A stretch of DNA of 46,370 bases, from the NCBI GenBank assembly GCA_030266015.1, contig JAJDHD010000019.1, forward strand, positions 1-46,370, written 5' to 3'. Origin of the DNA: Christensenellaceae bacterium OttesenSCG-928-K19. GTDB taxonomy: Bacteria; Bacillota; Clostridia; Christensenellales; Christensenellaceae. Shown here piece after piece: positions 31,398 to 41,800 of the stretch. Positions within the stretch are counted from its first letter, which is position 1. Each line of letters begins with the position of its first letter. The notes beneath the pieces are model-generated. The model ran no database searches. It saw only the letters and a list, made by a program, of their open reading frames with translations, and was not told where the DNA came from. Made by a program: the position numbers and the translations under genes.

Positions 31398-32969
31398 ATG
31401 AAAAAAGTATTAAGTGTGATACTGTGCGTTGCGCTGGCAGTAACCATACTGGCAGGGTGTGGCGGCGACGACAGCAGCCGCAACAGCAGTGGTGCGGCAA
31501 GCGTCACGGTGGTGAATGAAGCCACATGGGCGTTTGAGGAAATATACATCAGCCCGAGTGACGCGGATTCGTGGGGGTACGACAAAGGCGCGCTGGATAT
31601 AGGCGATTCGTATGACGTGTTGCTGGATGCGGCAGACGACGGATATTATGACATGGAAGCCACCGACGAAGCGGGCGACTACTGGACATTTATGGAATTA
31701 CCGCTTGAAGATGGATGTACCATCTATATTTGGGAAGATGAAACGGATATTGTTGTGGATATAGAATATGCGGATGGCGACGGAACATCTGTTGAGGGGT
31801 CCCTTACTATAAACAGCGGTGATGCGGAGGAAGAACCCGCAGAGGAAGCGGCAGCGCCGCCTGCCCCGGGGTTTTACAATGTAACGCCGGAGATTATGGA
31901 AGAGCAGTCGCGTATCAACAACCACTCGCGCATAGCAATACATGGTGAATGGCGGTATGGGCCAATCTATGGAGAACAGGGCATTTACTTTGTGCGGGAA
32001 AAAGGGGCGGATGGCTCAGGCGGAATTGTGCTGGACGACCGTGGGATTGCAAGGGATATTGCTATCTTGGACGACGCCACCATGTTTTATACCCTAGATA
32101 ACGCTGACGATGTGGAGGAGGGGCTTTATGTAAGCGGTACAGACGGCAGCAACCGTACACTGTTAGTAGCGGGGGACGTGAGCAGAATACAGCTTTTTGG
32201 CGGAAAGCTATACTATACCGGTGCGGCAAACGGCCATATCCTGCAATGCTATGACCCGGCGACGGGAGAAACGACGACAGTGCTGGACAAAGAGATATAC
32301 TATCCCTATGTGTATGGCGATAAAATCATGTATCAATTGCAGGAAGGCGCGGGGGATACGCAGACCTCGTCTATCCATGTATGTGATATGGACGGATCGA
32401 ACGAGGCCAGGATTACAACTACGTGGTCGCATTATCCGGTATATGACGGAGAATACCTCTATTATGCGGACGGGAATGACAACAACGCAATTTGTAGGAT
32501 TTTGCCGGATGGGACCGGTGGGCAAAAGCTGTCTTCTATAAATGCCCAGGGGCTGATTGTGACGGCTGACGCAGTCTATTTTGCCAACAAGGATGATGGA
32601 AAGATTTACCGTATGAACAAGGATGGTACAGATGCGCGTATTTTTGCCCCGGATTCTTATACGACGAGCAGCCCCATCCTGTATGGCGGAGCCATTTACT
32701 ACATTCAAAGAAATGCGGACAACACTGGCAACGGTGGGTATTATTATGTCAATATGGCAGATGGCTCCATTTACGCGGCAATGGCCACGCCTGATCCAAA
32801 CCCCAAGCCCACGGCCACGCCCAAGCCAGGTGGGTCATCGTCCCAAGGAGATGCGTATATTCCGCCGGATTATTACTACTACGATGGCTGGGGAGATGAC
32901 GAGATTGACGGTTACGGCGATGATTTTTATTACTATGACGAGGGTTGGGGCGACGATCTGTATTATTGA
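31398..32969 (+). CDS. Propeller lipoprotein with acidic tyrosine-rich tail
   Basis: A 523-residue surface lipoprotein. Signal and lipobox are MKKVLSVILCVALAVTILAGC. An Ig-like domain follows (VTVVNEATWAFEEIYISPSD, about 36-125). A propeller of DUF5050-like repeats spans about 155-465 (VSGTDGSNRTLL, VCDMDGSNEARI, MNKDGTDARIF). A Pro/Thr linker (PKPTATPKPGGS) leads to a 38-residue tail with eleven Tyr and many Asp, including DYYYYDGWGDD and DFYYYDEGWGDD. ATG 31398 lies after GGGAGG. It heads an operon with a clostripain-like lipoprotein and an ASST. Acidic tyrosines are typical sulfation sites in eukaryotes, so it may be a substrate; that is inference. Confidence 0.85.
   Translation: MKKVLSVILCVALAVTILAGCGGDDSSRNSSGAASVTVVNEATWAFEEIYISPSDADSWGYDKGALDIGDSYDVLLDAADDGYYDMEATDEAGDYWTFMELPLEDGCTIYIWEDETDIVVDIEYADGDGTSVEGSLTINSGDAEEEPAEEAAAPPAPGFYNVTPEIMEEQSRINNHSRIAIHGEWRYGPIYGEQGIYFVREKGADGSGGIVLDDRGIARDIAILDDATMFYTLDNADDVEEGLYVSGTDGSNRTLLVAGDVSRIQLFGGKLYYTGAANGHILQCYDPATGETTTVLDKEIYYPYVYGDKIMYQLQEGAGDTQTSSIHVCDMDGSNEARITTTWSHYPVYDGEYLYYADGNDNNAICRILPDGTGGQKLSSINAQGLIVTADAVYFANKDDGKIYRMNKDGTDARIFAPDSYTTSSPILYGGAIYYIQRNADNTGNGGYYYVNMADGSIYAAMATPDPNPKPTATPKPGGSSSQGDAYIPPDYYYYDGWGDDEIDGYGDDFYYYDEGWGDDLYY
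32868..32957 (+). repeat. Two coding repeats of the Tyr/Asp tail
   Basis: Two imperfect copies (32868-32900 and 32922-32957) encode D-[YF]-Y-Y-Y-D-(E)-G-W-G-D-D. Different codons are used, so the amino-acid pattern seems selected. Confidence 0.7.
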
Positions 32970-33012
32970 TGCGATTTAGTTAGGTTTCGTCACAAAACAA
33001 GAGGGAGAAGTT

Positions 33013-35085
33013 ATGAAAAAAAAGCTATGGCTTGTGCTGGCGTTTTTGCTGGCGGCAATTTGTCTGGCGGGCTGCACAAGCGAGCCTGATATTGAATCCA
33101 ATTATGTGCAGGAAGCCTATGAAGAAGGGGTTTTGGATGGTGTTGATGAGGAGGGTGATTTTGTAGAGGAAGCCATTCCCCACACAGGCGGCGAAGACTG
33201 GGCGATATATATTTATATGTGTGGCACAGACCTGGAAAGCGAGATTGGCATGGCCACGGCCAACATCAGCGAGCTGATGGAGGTTACCGATGCAAACCCG
33301 GATGTGAACGTATATATGCAAACAGGCGGTACCTATGAATGGCAAAACCCGTTTGTGGATCCGGAGGTGATGCAGCGCTTTCATGTGGATACACAAAACC
33401 AGCAGCTTACCTTGTTGGATGAGGGTGAGCTTGCCAGTATGGGGGATGAATCCACCCTGGTGGACTTCCTTGACTGGGCAACACAGCACAACACAGCAGA
33501 TAAAATGGGCGTCCTGTTTTGGAACCATGGCGGAGGGCCGATAGACGGCTTGGAGAGCGACGAGATATTTGGCAATGCGCTTTCCATCGGAAACCTGAGG
33601 AACGCCTTTGATGAAAGCAACCCGGAAGGAGAACCTTTTCTGGAGTTTGTCGGGTTTGATACCTGCCTGATGGCGAATATTGAGGTTGCTGATATTTTGT
33701 CGGACCACGCGCGATACCTGATTGCCTCTGAAGAGATAGAGCCGGGCGGCGGTTGGGATTATGACTCATGGTATGCATATCTATGTGAAAATCCGGATGC
33801 CACAGGCGCGGAGCTGGGTACTGTGATCTGCGACAGCTATTACCAAAAATGCGAGCAAGATGGACGTGCAGACATGGCTACGCTGTCTGTTGTGGATCTT
33901 GCCGTGGCGGACGAGCTGATTGAAGAATTTTCCAACGTGGCGGCGTCTATGGCGGATGTATCAATGGTTGATGCCACCGCCAATGCCGAGATTATTCGCG
34001 GCGTGCAGGCCACGGAACGGTATGGCGGCGACACCGCAAGCGAAGGTTACACCAACCTGGTGGATGTGGGCGATATGGTTTACAATATCGCGGAGCAGCT
34101 GCCAGACGGCGGGCAAGGCTTCCTTAGTGCCATGGAGCAGGCTGTGGTATATAACGTGTGCGGCCCTTACCGTGCATATTCCACAGGACTCTCCATATAC
34201 TACCCCATGATACTGAACACGGAGGACGAGGATTCCCTGCAAGCAATTTATGATTATGTATCAGCGTTTGGCGTAGATGAATACGGCATGTATATCTGCG
34301 ATTTGTGGGGGCTTCCTTATGGTGATTTTGCACCGGCTGGCGAAACGGAGGAAGACACACCCATAGAAGACCCCCAGCCCCCTGTTGTGGGCGGGATGGA
34401 GGTTGTGATCAGCGAAGAAGCGACGGTTGATGAGGACGGCATGTATCACATGACAATCGACCCGGCTACGCTGGACAATGTAAAAGAGGTATCCTTCTCA
34501 CTCTACGCGGATTTTGACAACGATATTTTCTGTTACCTCGGCAGCGACAATAACCTATATGTGGATTGGGAAACAGGATATGTGGAAGATAACTTCCAAG
34601 GCATGTGGCCCACGATAGACAACCAGTACGTCACATTTGATCTGGTGCAGTCCACAGCCGAATATATCATCTACTCCGTTCCCATTCTGCTGAATGGTGA
34701 GTCCACCAACCTGCGTGTGGTTTGGGAATGGGAGGATCCGGAAGATCCAAACAATTACAATGGGCAGTATGTCATATGGGGCGCGTGGGACGGTATTGAC
34801 AGCGAAACAGGTATGCCCTCGCGTGATATCAAGGAAATTGTGGACGGGGACGAAGTAATACCGATTTTATATTGTTTTGACATGAATGACCCGGACAACA
34901 TGTTTGAGGTAGAGGGTATGCCCATCATTGTGGATGGCGGACTGCTGTTGGAGGAATATGAGCTTCAACCCGGCGACTATTGGTATAACTTTGGCGTGGA
35001 AGACCTGATGGGAGGCTACACCTATTCAGATTTTGCCGTTATCACAATCGATGAAGCGGGCGACATGTATATTGCAGAAACATAA
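33013..35085 (+). CDS. Clostripain-family (C11) cysteine peptidase lipoprotein
   Basis: A 690-residue secreted lipoprotein with lipobox LAGC after MKKKLWLVLAFLLAAIC. The peptidase C11 domain spans about residues 55-430. It starts at DWAIYIYMCGTDLES and has the catalytic pair: His in FWNHGGGPIDGL (about 171) and Cys in GFDTCLMANIE (about 216). Clostripain itself cleaves after Arg. The C-terminal ~250 residues are beta-rich and unassigned. GAGGGAGAAG precedes the ATG, 43 bases after the Tyr-tail lipoprotein. It may process surface or secreted proteins, perhaps the operon partner. No autoprocessing site could be identified. Confidence 0.92.
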   Translation: MKKKLWLVLAFLLAAICLAGCTSEPDIESNYVQEAYEEGVLDGVDEEGDFVEEAIPHTGGEDWAIYIYMCGTDLESEIGMATANISELMEVTDANPDVNVYMQTGGTYEWQNPFVDPEVMQRFHVDTQNQQLTLLDEGELASMGDESTLVDFLDWATQHNTADKMGVLFWNHGGGPIDGLESDEIFGNALSIGNLRNAFDESNPEGEPFLEFVGFDTCLMANIEVADILSDHARYLIASEEIEPGGGWDYDSWYAYLCENPDATGAELGTVICDSYYQKCEQDGRADMATLSVVDLAVADELIEEFSNVAASMADVSMVDATANAEIIRGVQATERYGGDTASEGYTNLVDVGDMVYNIAEQLPDGGQGFLSAMEQAVVYNVCGPYRAYSTGLSIYYPMILNTEDEDSLQAIYDYVSAFGVDEYGMYICDLWGLPYGDFAPAGETEEDTPIEDPQPPVVGGMEVVISEEATVDEDGMYHMTIDPATLDNVKEVSFSLYADFDNDIFCYLGSDNNLYVDWETGYVEDNFQGMWPTIDNQYVTFDLVQSTAEYIIYSVPILLNGESTNLRVVWEWEDPEDPNNYNGQYVIWGAWDGIDSETGMPSRDIKEIVDGDEVIPILYCFDMNDPDNMFEVEGMPIIVDGGLLLEEYELQPGDYWYNFGVEDLMGGYTYSDFAVITIDEAGDMYIAET

Positions 35086-35125
35086 CACCGGTGTACTTTA
35101 TTGAAAGCAGAAAGGATTTTTGATA

Positions 35126-36874
35126 ATGCAGATAAGAAAATCATGGAAAATGCATATTGTTTTATGCTGTCTGCTGCTTGCCATGCTTTTGGCAATAACA
35201 GCCTGCTCTGCGCCACAGGCTGAGGAGGCATCCTCGCCGGCACAAACAGCGACGCCCGCGCCAGAGCCTTCGGCCGAGGCTACGACACCTGCTGCGTCAT
35301 CCGCGCCCACACAGGGCACGGAGGATGCGGAGGCGGAAATGCTGACAGACTTTACCGCCCGGCAGGCGGCGCATGCGCAAGCAGACAAGGAGATTGCAGG
35401 TGAATTTGCGGCGGAAGAATACACACCCGAATCCCCGCTGGTGATTCCAGACCCTTATGGGGAATCACCCCTGACGGCTATGGTTTTATTTCAAACGCCG
35501 GAGCCCACATCAGCCGAAATTACGGTGAAGGGAAAGGATGACGCGACCTCCATTAGCCATGAATTCAATAAATCGGTAACAGAGCACAGGCTTCCTGTTT
35601 ATGGGCTTTATGCAGACACACTCAACGAGGTGGCGATTATACTGAAAAGTGAGGATGGTACAACCACGGAACATACGGTTTCCATCCAGACAGCAGCTTT
35701 GCCCGGTGATATATCCAAAGCAGAGGTGCGGACCGCCCAGCCGGAAAAGATGGCAGATGGCCTGACTTTCTTTGATTGCCCACATTTGAACGGCAATTAT
35801 GCACTGGCTGTTGATGCAAACGGGGACATCCGCTGGTACCTGACAGATAAAAACCTAAATTTTGGGATGAATATGTCGTTTATGGAAAATGGCAACTTTA
35901 TAGTCGGCTCGGGAAACGTGCAGCCGGGTGGCTATAATAACTTGCAAAGCGTGATAGAGCTTTCGCCCTTAGGAAAGTTTGTCCGGGAATATGAAATATA
36001 CTCGTTGCACCATGATGTTCGCGAAAAGTCGAATGGCAACCTGATTATGGCAGCATCAATGGAAGGGCGTGAGTCCCAGAACGACTACATTGTGGAGGTG
36101 GACAGGCAAACGGGGGAAATACTTGACTCATGGGATCTTATGGAAATACTGCCCATGAGCGTGTTCGACACGCAGCCGCCCTATAGCGGCGGCTTGAACA
36201 ACTGGCTTCACAATAACGGCCTCTGGTATATTGAAGAGGAGGATGCTTTGCTTATTTCCGGCAGGCACCAAAACCTTGTGGCAAAAATTGATGCAAAAAC
36301 AAAGGAGCTGATTTGGGCATTCTCCCAAACGGTGGGAGAGCTGAACGAAGAAATGCGACCCTACCTGCTGGAACCGGCAGATGGCGAATTTGAATATCCA
36401 ACATCGCAGCACGCGCCCATGCTTCTGCCGGACGGGCGGCTCATGCTATTTGACAACCGCAACCAAATGGAGACTCCGGAGGACGGCGCAGAGCTCGACC
36501 AGGAGCTGCTTTACTCTCGCGCGGTAATTTATTCCATTGATGAGGAAAACCAAACGATAGCCCAGGACTGGCAGTTTGGCAAAGAACGCCAAGACCTCTA
36601 TAGCTCCTTTGCGAGCGATGTGGATTATCTTGGTGAGAACCATTATATGATAGACTTTGGCGGTATGTATGTAAAAGAAGATGGAACGCATTATGATCAC
36701 CTGTTTACACCGCCGGAAATTAAATTTGCGTCCTCCCGTACCTCCGTTGTTGTGGAGTTGTTGAACGACGAGATTGTCTTTGAGGTTTTGCTCTATGGGA
36801 ATGAAAACTCCAATTCCTCCAAGGCAGAGCGCCATGTCATTTATCAAAATGCGCAGGAGATTACATTGGGATAA
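35126..36874 (+). CDS. Arylsulfate sulfotransferase (ASST) family lipoprotein
   Basis: A 582-residue lipoprotein with lipobox ITAC after LLAMLLA. A low-complexity Ala/Thr/Glu linker precedes an Ig-like domain (SPLVIPDPYGESPLTAM) and an ASST propeller. The likely active-site residues are in LHHDVREKSNGN (about 294), WLHNNGLW (about 360), SGRHQNLV (about 379) and SQHAPMLLPDG (about 427). Their order and spacing match E. coli ASST His252, His356, Arg374 and His436. AAAGGA lies nine bases before ATG 35126; a TTG at 35120 is less likely. Last in the three-gene plus operon. It and the paralogue at 29375 share the same N-terminal domain. Confidence 0.9.
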   Translation: MQIRKSWKMHIVLCCLLLAMLLAITACSAPQAEEASSPAQTATPAPEPSAEATTPAASSAPTQGTEDAEAEMLTDFTARQAAHAQADKEIAGEFAAEEYTPESPLVIPDPYGESPLTAMVLFQTPEPTSAEITVKGKDDATSISHEFNKSVTEHRLPVYGLYADTLNEVAIILKSEDGTTTEHTVSIQTAALPGDISKAEVRTAQPEKMADGLTFFDCPHLNGNYALAVDANGDIRWYLTDKNLNFGMNMSFMENGNFIVGSGNVQPGGYNNLQSVIELSPLGKFVREYEIYSLHHDVREKSNGNLIMAASMEGRESQNDYIVEVDRQTGEILDSWDLMEILPMSVFDTQPPYSGGLNNWLHNNGLWYIEEEDALLISGRHQNLVAKIDAKTKELIWAFSQTVGELNEEMRPYLLEPADGEFEYPTSQHAPMLLPDGRLMLFDNRNQMETPEDGAELDQELLYSRAVIYSIDEENQTIAQDWQFGKERQDLYSSFASDVDYLGENHYMIDFGGMYVKEDGTHYDHLFTPPEIKFASSRTSVVVELLNDEIVFEVLLYGNENSNSSKAERHVIYQNAQEITLG

Positions 36875-36896
36875 GGGGACACACGGTCTGTGCCCC
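36875..36896 (+). terminator. Hairpin at the end of the ASST operon
   Basis: GGGG-A-CACA, loop CGGTC, TGTG-CCCC directly after the stop codon. The following T-tract is weak, so termination is uncertain. Confidence 0.45.
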
Positions 36897-37043
36897 TGTT
36901 AATGATGGAAAAGAATGAACTTCGGGTTGCTTTAATATATTTGAAGCGTTCGGGGTTCGTTCTTTATTTGGGCGGATAGGGGTGTGGTAAACAGAGTGAG
37001 GATAATATATACTGACATGAAGATAGTGCAATCCACCTTCGCA

Positions 37044-37049
37044 TATAAT
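37044..37049 (+). promoter_or_regulatory. -10 box of the 36-residue gene
   Basis: Perfect TATAAT about 39 bases before the ATG at 37088, with AGGTGG (37077-37082) as ribosome site. No clear -35. Confidence 0.4.
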
Positions 37050-37087
37050 GAAGCTGTAAGACAAACTGGAGAAAACAGGTGGTTGCG

Positions 37088-37198
37088 ATGAGGGTATTGG
37101 TTGTATGTTTGGGGCTTATCATGGTTTTGATTCATGGCGCGGCGACATTCCGGCAGCGGTTGGGAAAATGCTTTGGGGTAGAAAAGAGCGTATCATAA
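37088..37198 (+). CDS. 36-residue membrane peptide
   Basis: A short gene of 36 codons: MRVLVVCLGLIMVLIHG followed by a basic segment (ATFRQRLGKCFGVEK). One hydrophobic helix and a positive C-terminus suggest a single-pass membrane peptide. Support comes from AGGTGG five bases before the ATG, a TATAAT at 37044 and a terminator-like stem at 37247-37298. It resembles small membrane regulators or toxin-like peptides in form only; no family is recognised. Confidence 0.5.
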   Translation: MRVLVVCLGLIMVLIHGAATFRQRLGKCFGVEKSVS

Positions 37199-37246
37199 AA
37201 ACCACCCAGGTGTTTTGTTAAGCATAAAAAACAGCGGAACATAATG

Positions 37247-37298
37247 AAACATCCTCCGATGGAGCCAGATTCCCCGGCGAAAAAGCAGGATGTTTTTT
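37247..37298 (+). terminator. Structured stem-loop with T-run
   Basis: AAACATCCT (37247-37255) pairs with AGGATGTTT (37287-37295), followed by more T. A small inner hairpin CTCC-GAT-GGAG sits in the loop. It probably ends the 36-residue gene transcript. The elaborate loop may mean a structured RNA. Confidence 0.55.
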
Positions 37299-37485
37299 TG
37301 TATCCAACTATTGCTATAGTGTTTATGGCGAGACCAGCCCGGGGATTGTGGTTTAGGCACGCAGGACAATTGTGCATGACATAGCACAGGGAATCATGGC
37401 AAAGGTGAAAGAACACGAGAGAATGGAAGGAAAGCGATATTTGTTTACCCAAAACACAAATCCGGCAAAAAATGGCCAATAAGAA

Positions 37486-37513
37486 TTGACAAAAACGCCC
37501 GAAATGCTATACA
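37486..37513 (+). promoter_or_regulatory. Glutamate dehydrogenase promoter
   Basis: -35 TTGACA (37486-37491), 16-base spacer, extended -10 TGCTATACA (box 37508-37513). The leader is about 37 bases. Confidence 0.75.
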
Positions 37514-37556
37514 CTTCAATAGTAGTTATTTACAAAAAATTATCCGGGGGTACGAT

Positions 37557-38843
37557 ATGGAAACAGAAACCTATAATCCTTTTTTAAATGCACAAAAGCA
37601 ATTTGACAGCGTTGCGGAGCTGCTTAATCTGGATAGCGGGACGCGCGAGCTGTTAAGGCGTCCAATGAAAGAACAGCATTTTACAATTCCAGTGAAGATG
37701 GATGATGGCACCACGCAGGTGTTTCAGGCATACCGCATAAAGCACAACGACGCCAGGGGGCCGGCCAAAGGCGGCATACGCTTCCATCCACAGGAAACGG
37801 CGGACACGGTACGGGCTCTTTCTATGTGGATGACGTGGAAATGCGCGGTTGTGGATATCCCATTGGGTGGCGGAAAAGGCGGTGTGATCTGTGACCCGCA
37901 TAACCTGACCAAAGCGGAGCAGGAGAGGCTTTGCCGTGGTTATGTTCGCCAGCTTTATGGGCAGATTGGGCCGGTGCTCGATGTTCCCGCACCGGATGTG
38001 ATGACCAATGGGCAGCATATGCTGTGGATGATGGATGAATATGAAAAGCTGATGGGCGGTCATTTCCCCGGCGTGATAACGGGTAAACCGGTTGGCATGG
38101 GTGGCTCGCTTGGGCGGACCGAGGCCACTGGCTATGGGGTTATTTACACCCTGAAAGGGCTGCTGGAGTATATGAACCTTCCCGCAGCAAATACAACCGC
38201 CAGCTTCCAGGGATTTGGAAATGTGGCGGAATACGCGGCGCGTATGTATACGGAGCTTGGCGGCACGGTGATCGCTGTTTCCTGCTGGGATCAGGAGGAT
38301 GCAAAGTCTTATACATACCGCAAGCTGGCAGGCTGTGATATTGACGAACTGGTAAGTATTAAAAATACGTTTGGCAGCATTGACAAAAATAAAGCACAAG
38401 ACCTTGGCTACGAAATTCTGCCGGGGGATGAGTGGATTTGCCAAGAGGTGGACATCTTGATTCCGGCTGCGCTGGAAAACCAGATTACACCTGACACATG
38501 CGCACAGATGTCCCCGAAAGTGAAAATAATATGTGAAGCGGCAAATGGGCCAACTACGCCGGATAGTGATGCAATCCTGCAAAGTAAAAATGTTGTTGTT
38601 TTGCCTGATTTTCTCTGTAACGCGGGCGGGGTAACCTGTAGCTATTTTGAGCAGGTGCAGTGCAACATGAACTACTTCTGGAGTAAGGAAGAAGTGCTGG
38701 AGAAGCTGGAATACAGCATGACCAACGCGTTTGCCGCGGTGAATGAGCTGGCACAGGATAAAAAGCTTTCCCTGCGGGACGCGGCATATGTAATCGCAAT
38801 CAATCGTGTTGTGGATGCGGTGAAGCTTCGGGGATGGGTTTAA
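37557..38843 (+). CDS. Glu/Leu/Phe/Val dehydrogenase, likely glutamate dehydrogenase
   Basis: A 428-residue enzyme of the RocG/GudB type, which converts glutamate and NAD(P)+ to 2-oxoglutarate, ammonia and NAD(P)H in the cytoplasm. The substrate domain has RGPAKGGIRFHP, MTWKCAVVDIPLGGGKGG (two binding/catalytic lysines) and VPAPDVMTNGQHM. The Rossmann domain has FQGFGNVAEYAA. Length is normal for hexameric enzymes of this class (~415-430). Homology to leucine and phenylalanine dehydrogenases leaves a small doubt about substrate. It has a strong promoter and is 37 bases before the PEP/pyruvate-binding gene, so they are probably co-transcribed. Confidence 0.95.
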   Translation: METETYNPFLNAQKQFDSVAELLNLDSGTRELLRRPMKEQHFTIPVKMDDGTTQVFQAYRIKHNDARGPAKGGIRFHPQETADTVRALSMWMTWKCAVVDIPLGGGKGGVICDPHNLTKAEQERLCRGYVRQLYGQIGPVLDVPAPDVMTNGQHMLWMMDEYEKLMGGHFPGVITGKPVGMGGSLGRTEATGYGVIYTLKGLLEYMNLPAANTTASFQGFGNVAEYAARMYTELGGTVIAVSCWDQEDAKSYTYRKLAGCDIDELVSIKNTFGSIDKNKAQDLGYEILPGDEWICQEVDILIPAALENQITPDTCAQMSPKVKIICEAANGPTTPDSDAILQSKNVVVLPDFLCNAGGVTCSYFEQVQCNMNYFWSKEEVLEKLEYSMTNAFAAVNELAQDKKLSLRDAAYVIAINRVVDAVKLRGWV

Positions 38844-38880
38844 GTTTTAAATTTTCCCTAAGCCTAAAAGGAAGACAAAT

Positions 38881-41800
38881 ATGACCGAGCGTGATTTACA
38901 GCTACAAGAGCTCACAGAGCGCGCCAAAGAACTGGAATGCCTCTATGCTGTTGATGAATTATTACAGGATCATCAGCTTTCCCTGCCTATGGCGTTGGCA
39001 AAACTGGTAGATATTATTCCGATTGGATTTACGGACCCGCAGGCTTGCCGGGTCCGTATCTATTTTAGGAACGAGGTTTACAGCGCGCCGGATTTTGAAA
39101 AAGCAACCGTTTTATGCGTAACGGGTGTTTATGAAGAGGACGAAGGGCCTGGCCGGGAAGAGGTCGGCAGGATAGAGGTTGGGTATCTGGAGCGGCAGGG
39201 CCAGGAGCGGCAGGAATTGCTGGAAGACGAGGAAAAACTCCTTCATGTTATTTCCAGGCGTGTTTCCCAGATTGTCCTGAGCACAGAGCGGGAGATTCAC
39301 CTGCTGGTGGATATGCTGCAGCAAATCAATCCGGATATGCTGGAGCATGTGGGTGAAAAACTCAACGTGCATATGAAAGATGTCTTGGGAATAGAAGAGA
39401 AAGGGCTTTCTGCGGAGGCAACAGAAGAGTATACACCGCATACTTATGGAGAAACAAACACGCCTCTGCAATTAAACCTGGAAAATGGCACGACGCCTTT
39501 AACCAAGAGAATTATCGAAAACGCGGTGTCGTTTTTGCCGCGAGGAGGCGTTTTCCCCCTAATCAGCAAGTGGGTGCAGGAAGAGCGAATTTTTGCACTG
39601 GTGAAAACTGTGGACGACCCCAGCGCCAGCATTGGTGACGTGCTCACCGCCGTATATAAGTACATTCAGGCGACAGACCTGGATAATGGCACCGCAGAAA
39701 CCTCCCTCACGGAATCGTGGCTTACGGCGGAATTGTCACATCGTTTTTTATCAAATGACAGCCAGATGCTTAACCTGGTGCTGGATAACATCCGCGTGGC
39801 CGACTTTGCACCCATGCTGGAAAGAATTATCGGCACCGAGGTCAGCAGGGGCAATATTGGTGGAAAGGGCGCGGGGCTTTTTATTGCCCAGCAAATATTG
39901 CGCAATGCGGCGGAGGAAGACCCGCTGCTTAAGGATATCAAAACACCACACACCTGGTATGTTGCCACAGATAAAATCACCGACTTTCTGCAATACAATA
40001 ACATGAAAGACCTGAACGCGTATAAATACAACTCCGCATTTTATTTGCGTATGACGTATGATGACGTCGTTTCTAAAATCAAGCGCGCAAAATTGCCGCC
40101 CAGAATGGTCAATATGCTGCGCGTTGTGTTGGATGACCTGGAGGGAAGGCCACTGATTGTCCGTTCTTCCTCTCTGCTGGAGGACAGCCATGCAGGTGCG
40201 TTTAGTGGAAAATACAAGAGTTTATTTTTGGCAAACCAGGGCCCCAAGGAAAAGCGGCTGCAGGAATTGATGGATGCCATACTGGAAGTATATTCCTCTA
40301 TGTATAACCCGGACTCCATCAGCTATCGCAAAGAACGCGGATTGCTGAACTCCACAGAGCAGATGGGTATTTTGATCCAGGAGGTTGTGGGGCGGCAGGT
40401 TGGAAAGTATTATATGCCTGTTTATGCGGGCGTTGCCTTTTCGCACAACTTGTTCCGCTGGTCTACAAGGATCAACAGGGACGGTGGCCTTGTTCGTCTT
40501 GTTATGGGCCTGGGAACGCGCGCGGTAGACAGGGTAAACGATGATTATCCAGTGCTGTTTTCGCCGGAAAAGCCAGAGCTGCGGGTAAACCAGACGCCGG
40601 ACGATATACGGCATTATTCGCCCAAGCAGGTTGATTTGATCGATCTGGAACGTAACCGTTTTGAAACGATGGACGCGTCCACGCTGTTGTGGGAATATGG
40701 GGATGAAATCCCCGACTTGTACCGTTATATATCTGTATACAATATGGATATCATGGAAAACAGGAACGCATTTACCCTGAATACGAAAAAAGACGATATG
40801 GTAGTAACGTTTGACAGCCTGCTTTCTTCGGGTGAGCTGCCAAAACGGATAAAGCGGATGCTGGATGTTTTGCAGAAAAAAATGCAAACGCCTGTGGATA
40901 TTGAGTTTGCGTTTGACGGGGATCACCTGTACCTGTTGCAATGCCGGCCACAGGGCGAGGGCGCAATGCGCAGCCCCGCGCCCATTCCGCAAAATTTAGA
41001 GAAAAAGAATGTGGTCTTTACCGCTAACCGATTTATTTCAGATGGCCAGTTGCATGGCGTCACCCATATTGTTTATGTGGATGGCGATGAATACGACAGG
41101 CTTTCTACAAAAAATGACATGCTTGCCGTTGGCAAGGTAATCGGGCTTTTAAATGAAGCGCTACCCAAGCGGCAGTTTATACTGATTGGCCCTGGCCGCT
41201 GGGGCAGCCGCGGGGATATTAAGCTGGGTGTGCGCGTTACCTATTCCGATATTTCCAGCACGGCGGCACTTATAGAGGTTGCCAAGAAAAAAGCTTCTTA
41301 CACACCGGTACTTTCCTTTGGCACGCATTTTTTCCAGGATCTTGTGGAGGCGGATATACTATATATTCCCCTTTATCCAGATCAGAAGGGCGCCATTTTC
41401 CGGGAAAGCTTTTTCCGGCACGCCAAAAATTCTCTGGAGGAAATCGTACCGGAATACGCGCATCTTTCGCATGTGGTAAAGGTAATAGATGTGCCGGCTG
41501 GTAATTACGGCAAGACGCTCTCCATACATATGAATTCCAATTTGGAAAAGGCGGTCGCGTTTTTAACGGATGAAGAGGTAAGCCACGCAGATACTTCGCT
41601 GGCAGAGCCAACAGAACAGGCGTCGTGGAAGATGACGGAGAGCAAGGAGCATTGGCAATGGCGTTATTACATGGCGAAGCAGATTGCGGATAATCTGGAT
41701 ATGGAAAAGCTGGGGGTAAAGGGTATATATCTTTTTGGCAGCACAAATACCGGGAATTCCAGCTTGGGAAGCGATATTGACCTGCTGCTGCATATTGACG

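Noticed and set aside
37132-37479. 115-codon minus-strand frame
   Set aside because: Cys- and Phe-rich translation, no ribosome site, antisense to the small peptide gene and the stem-loop.
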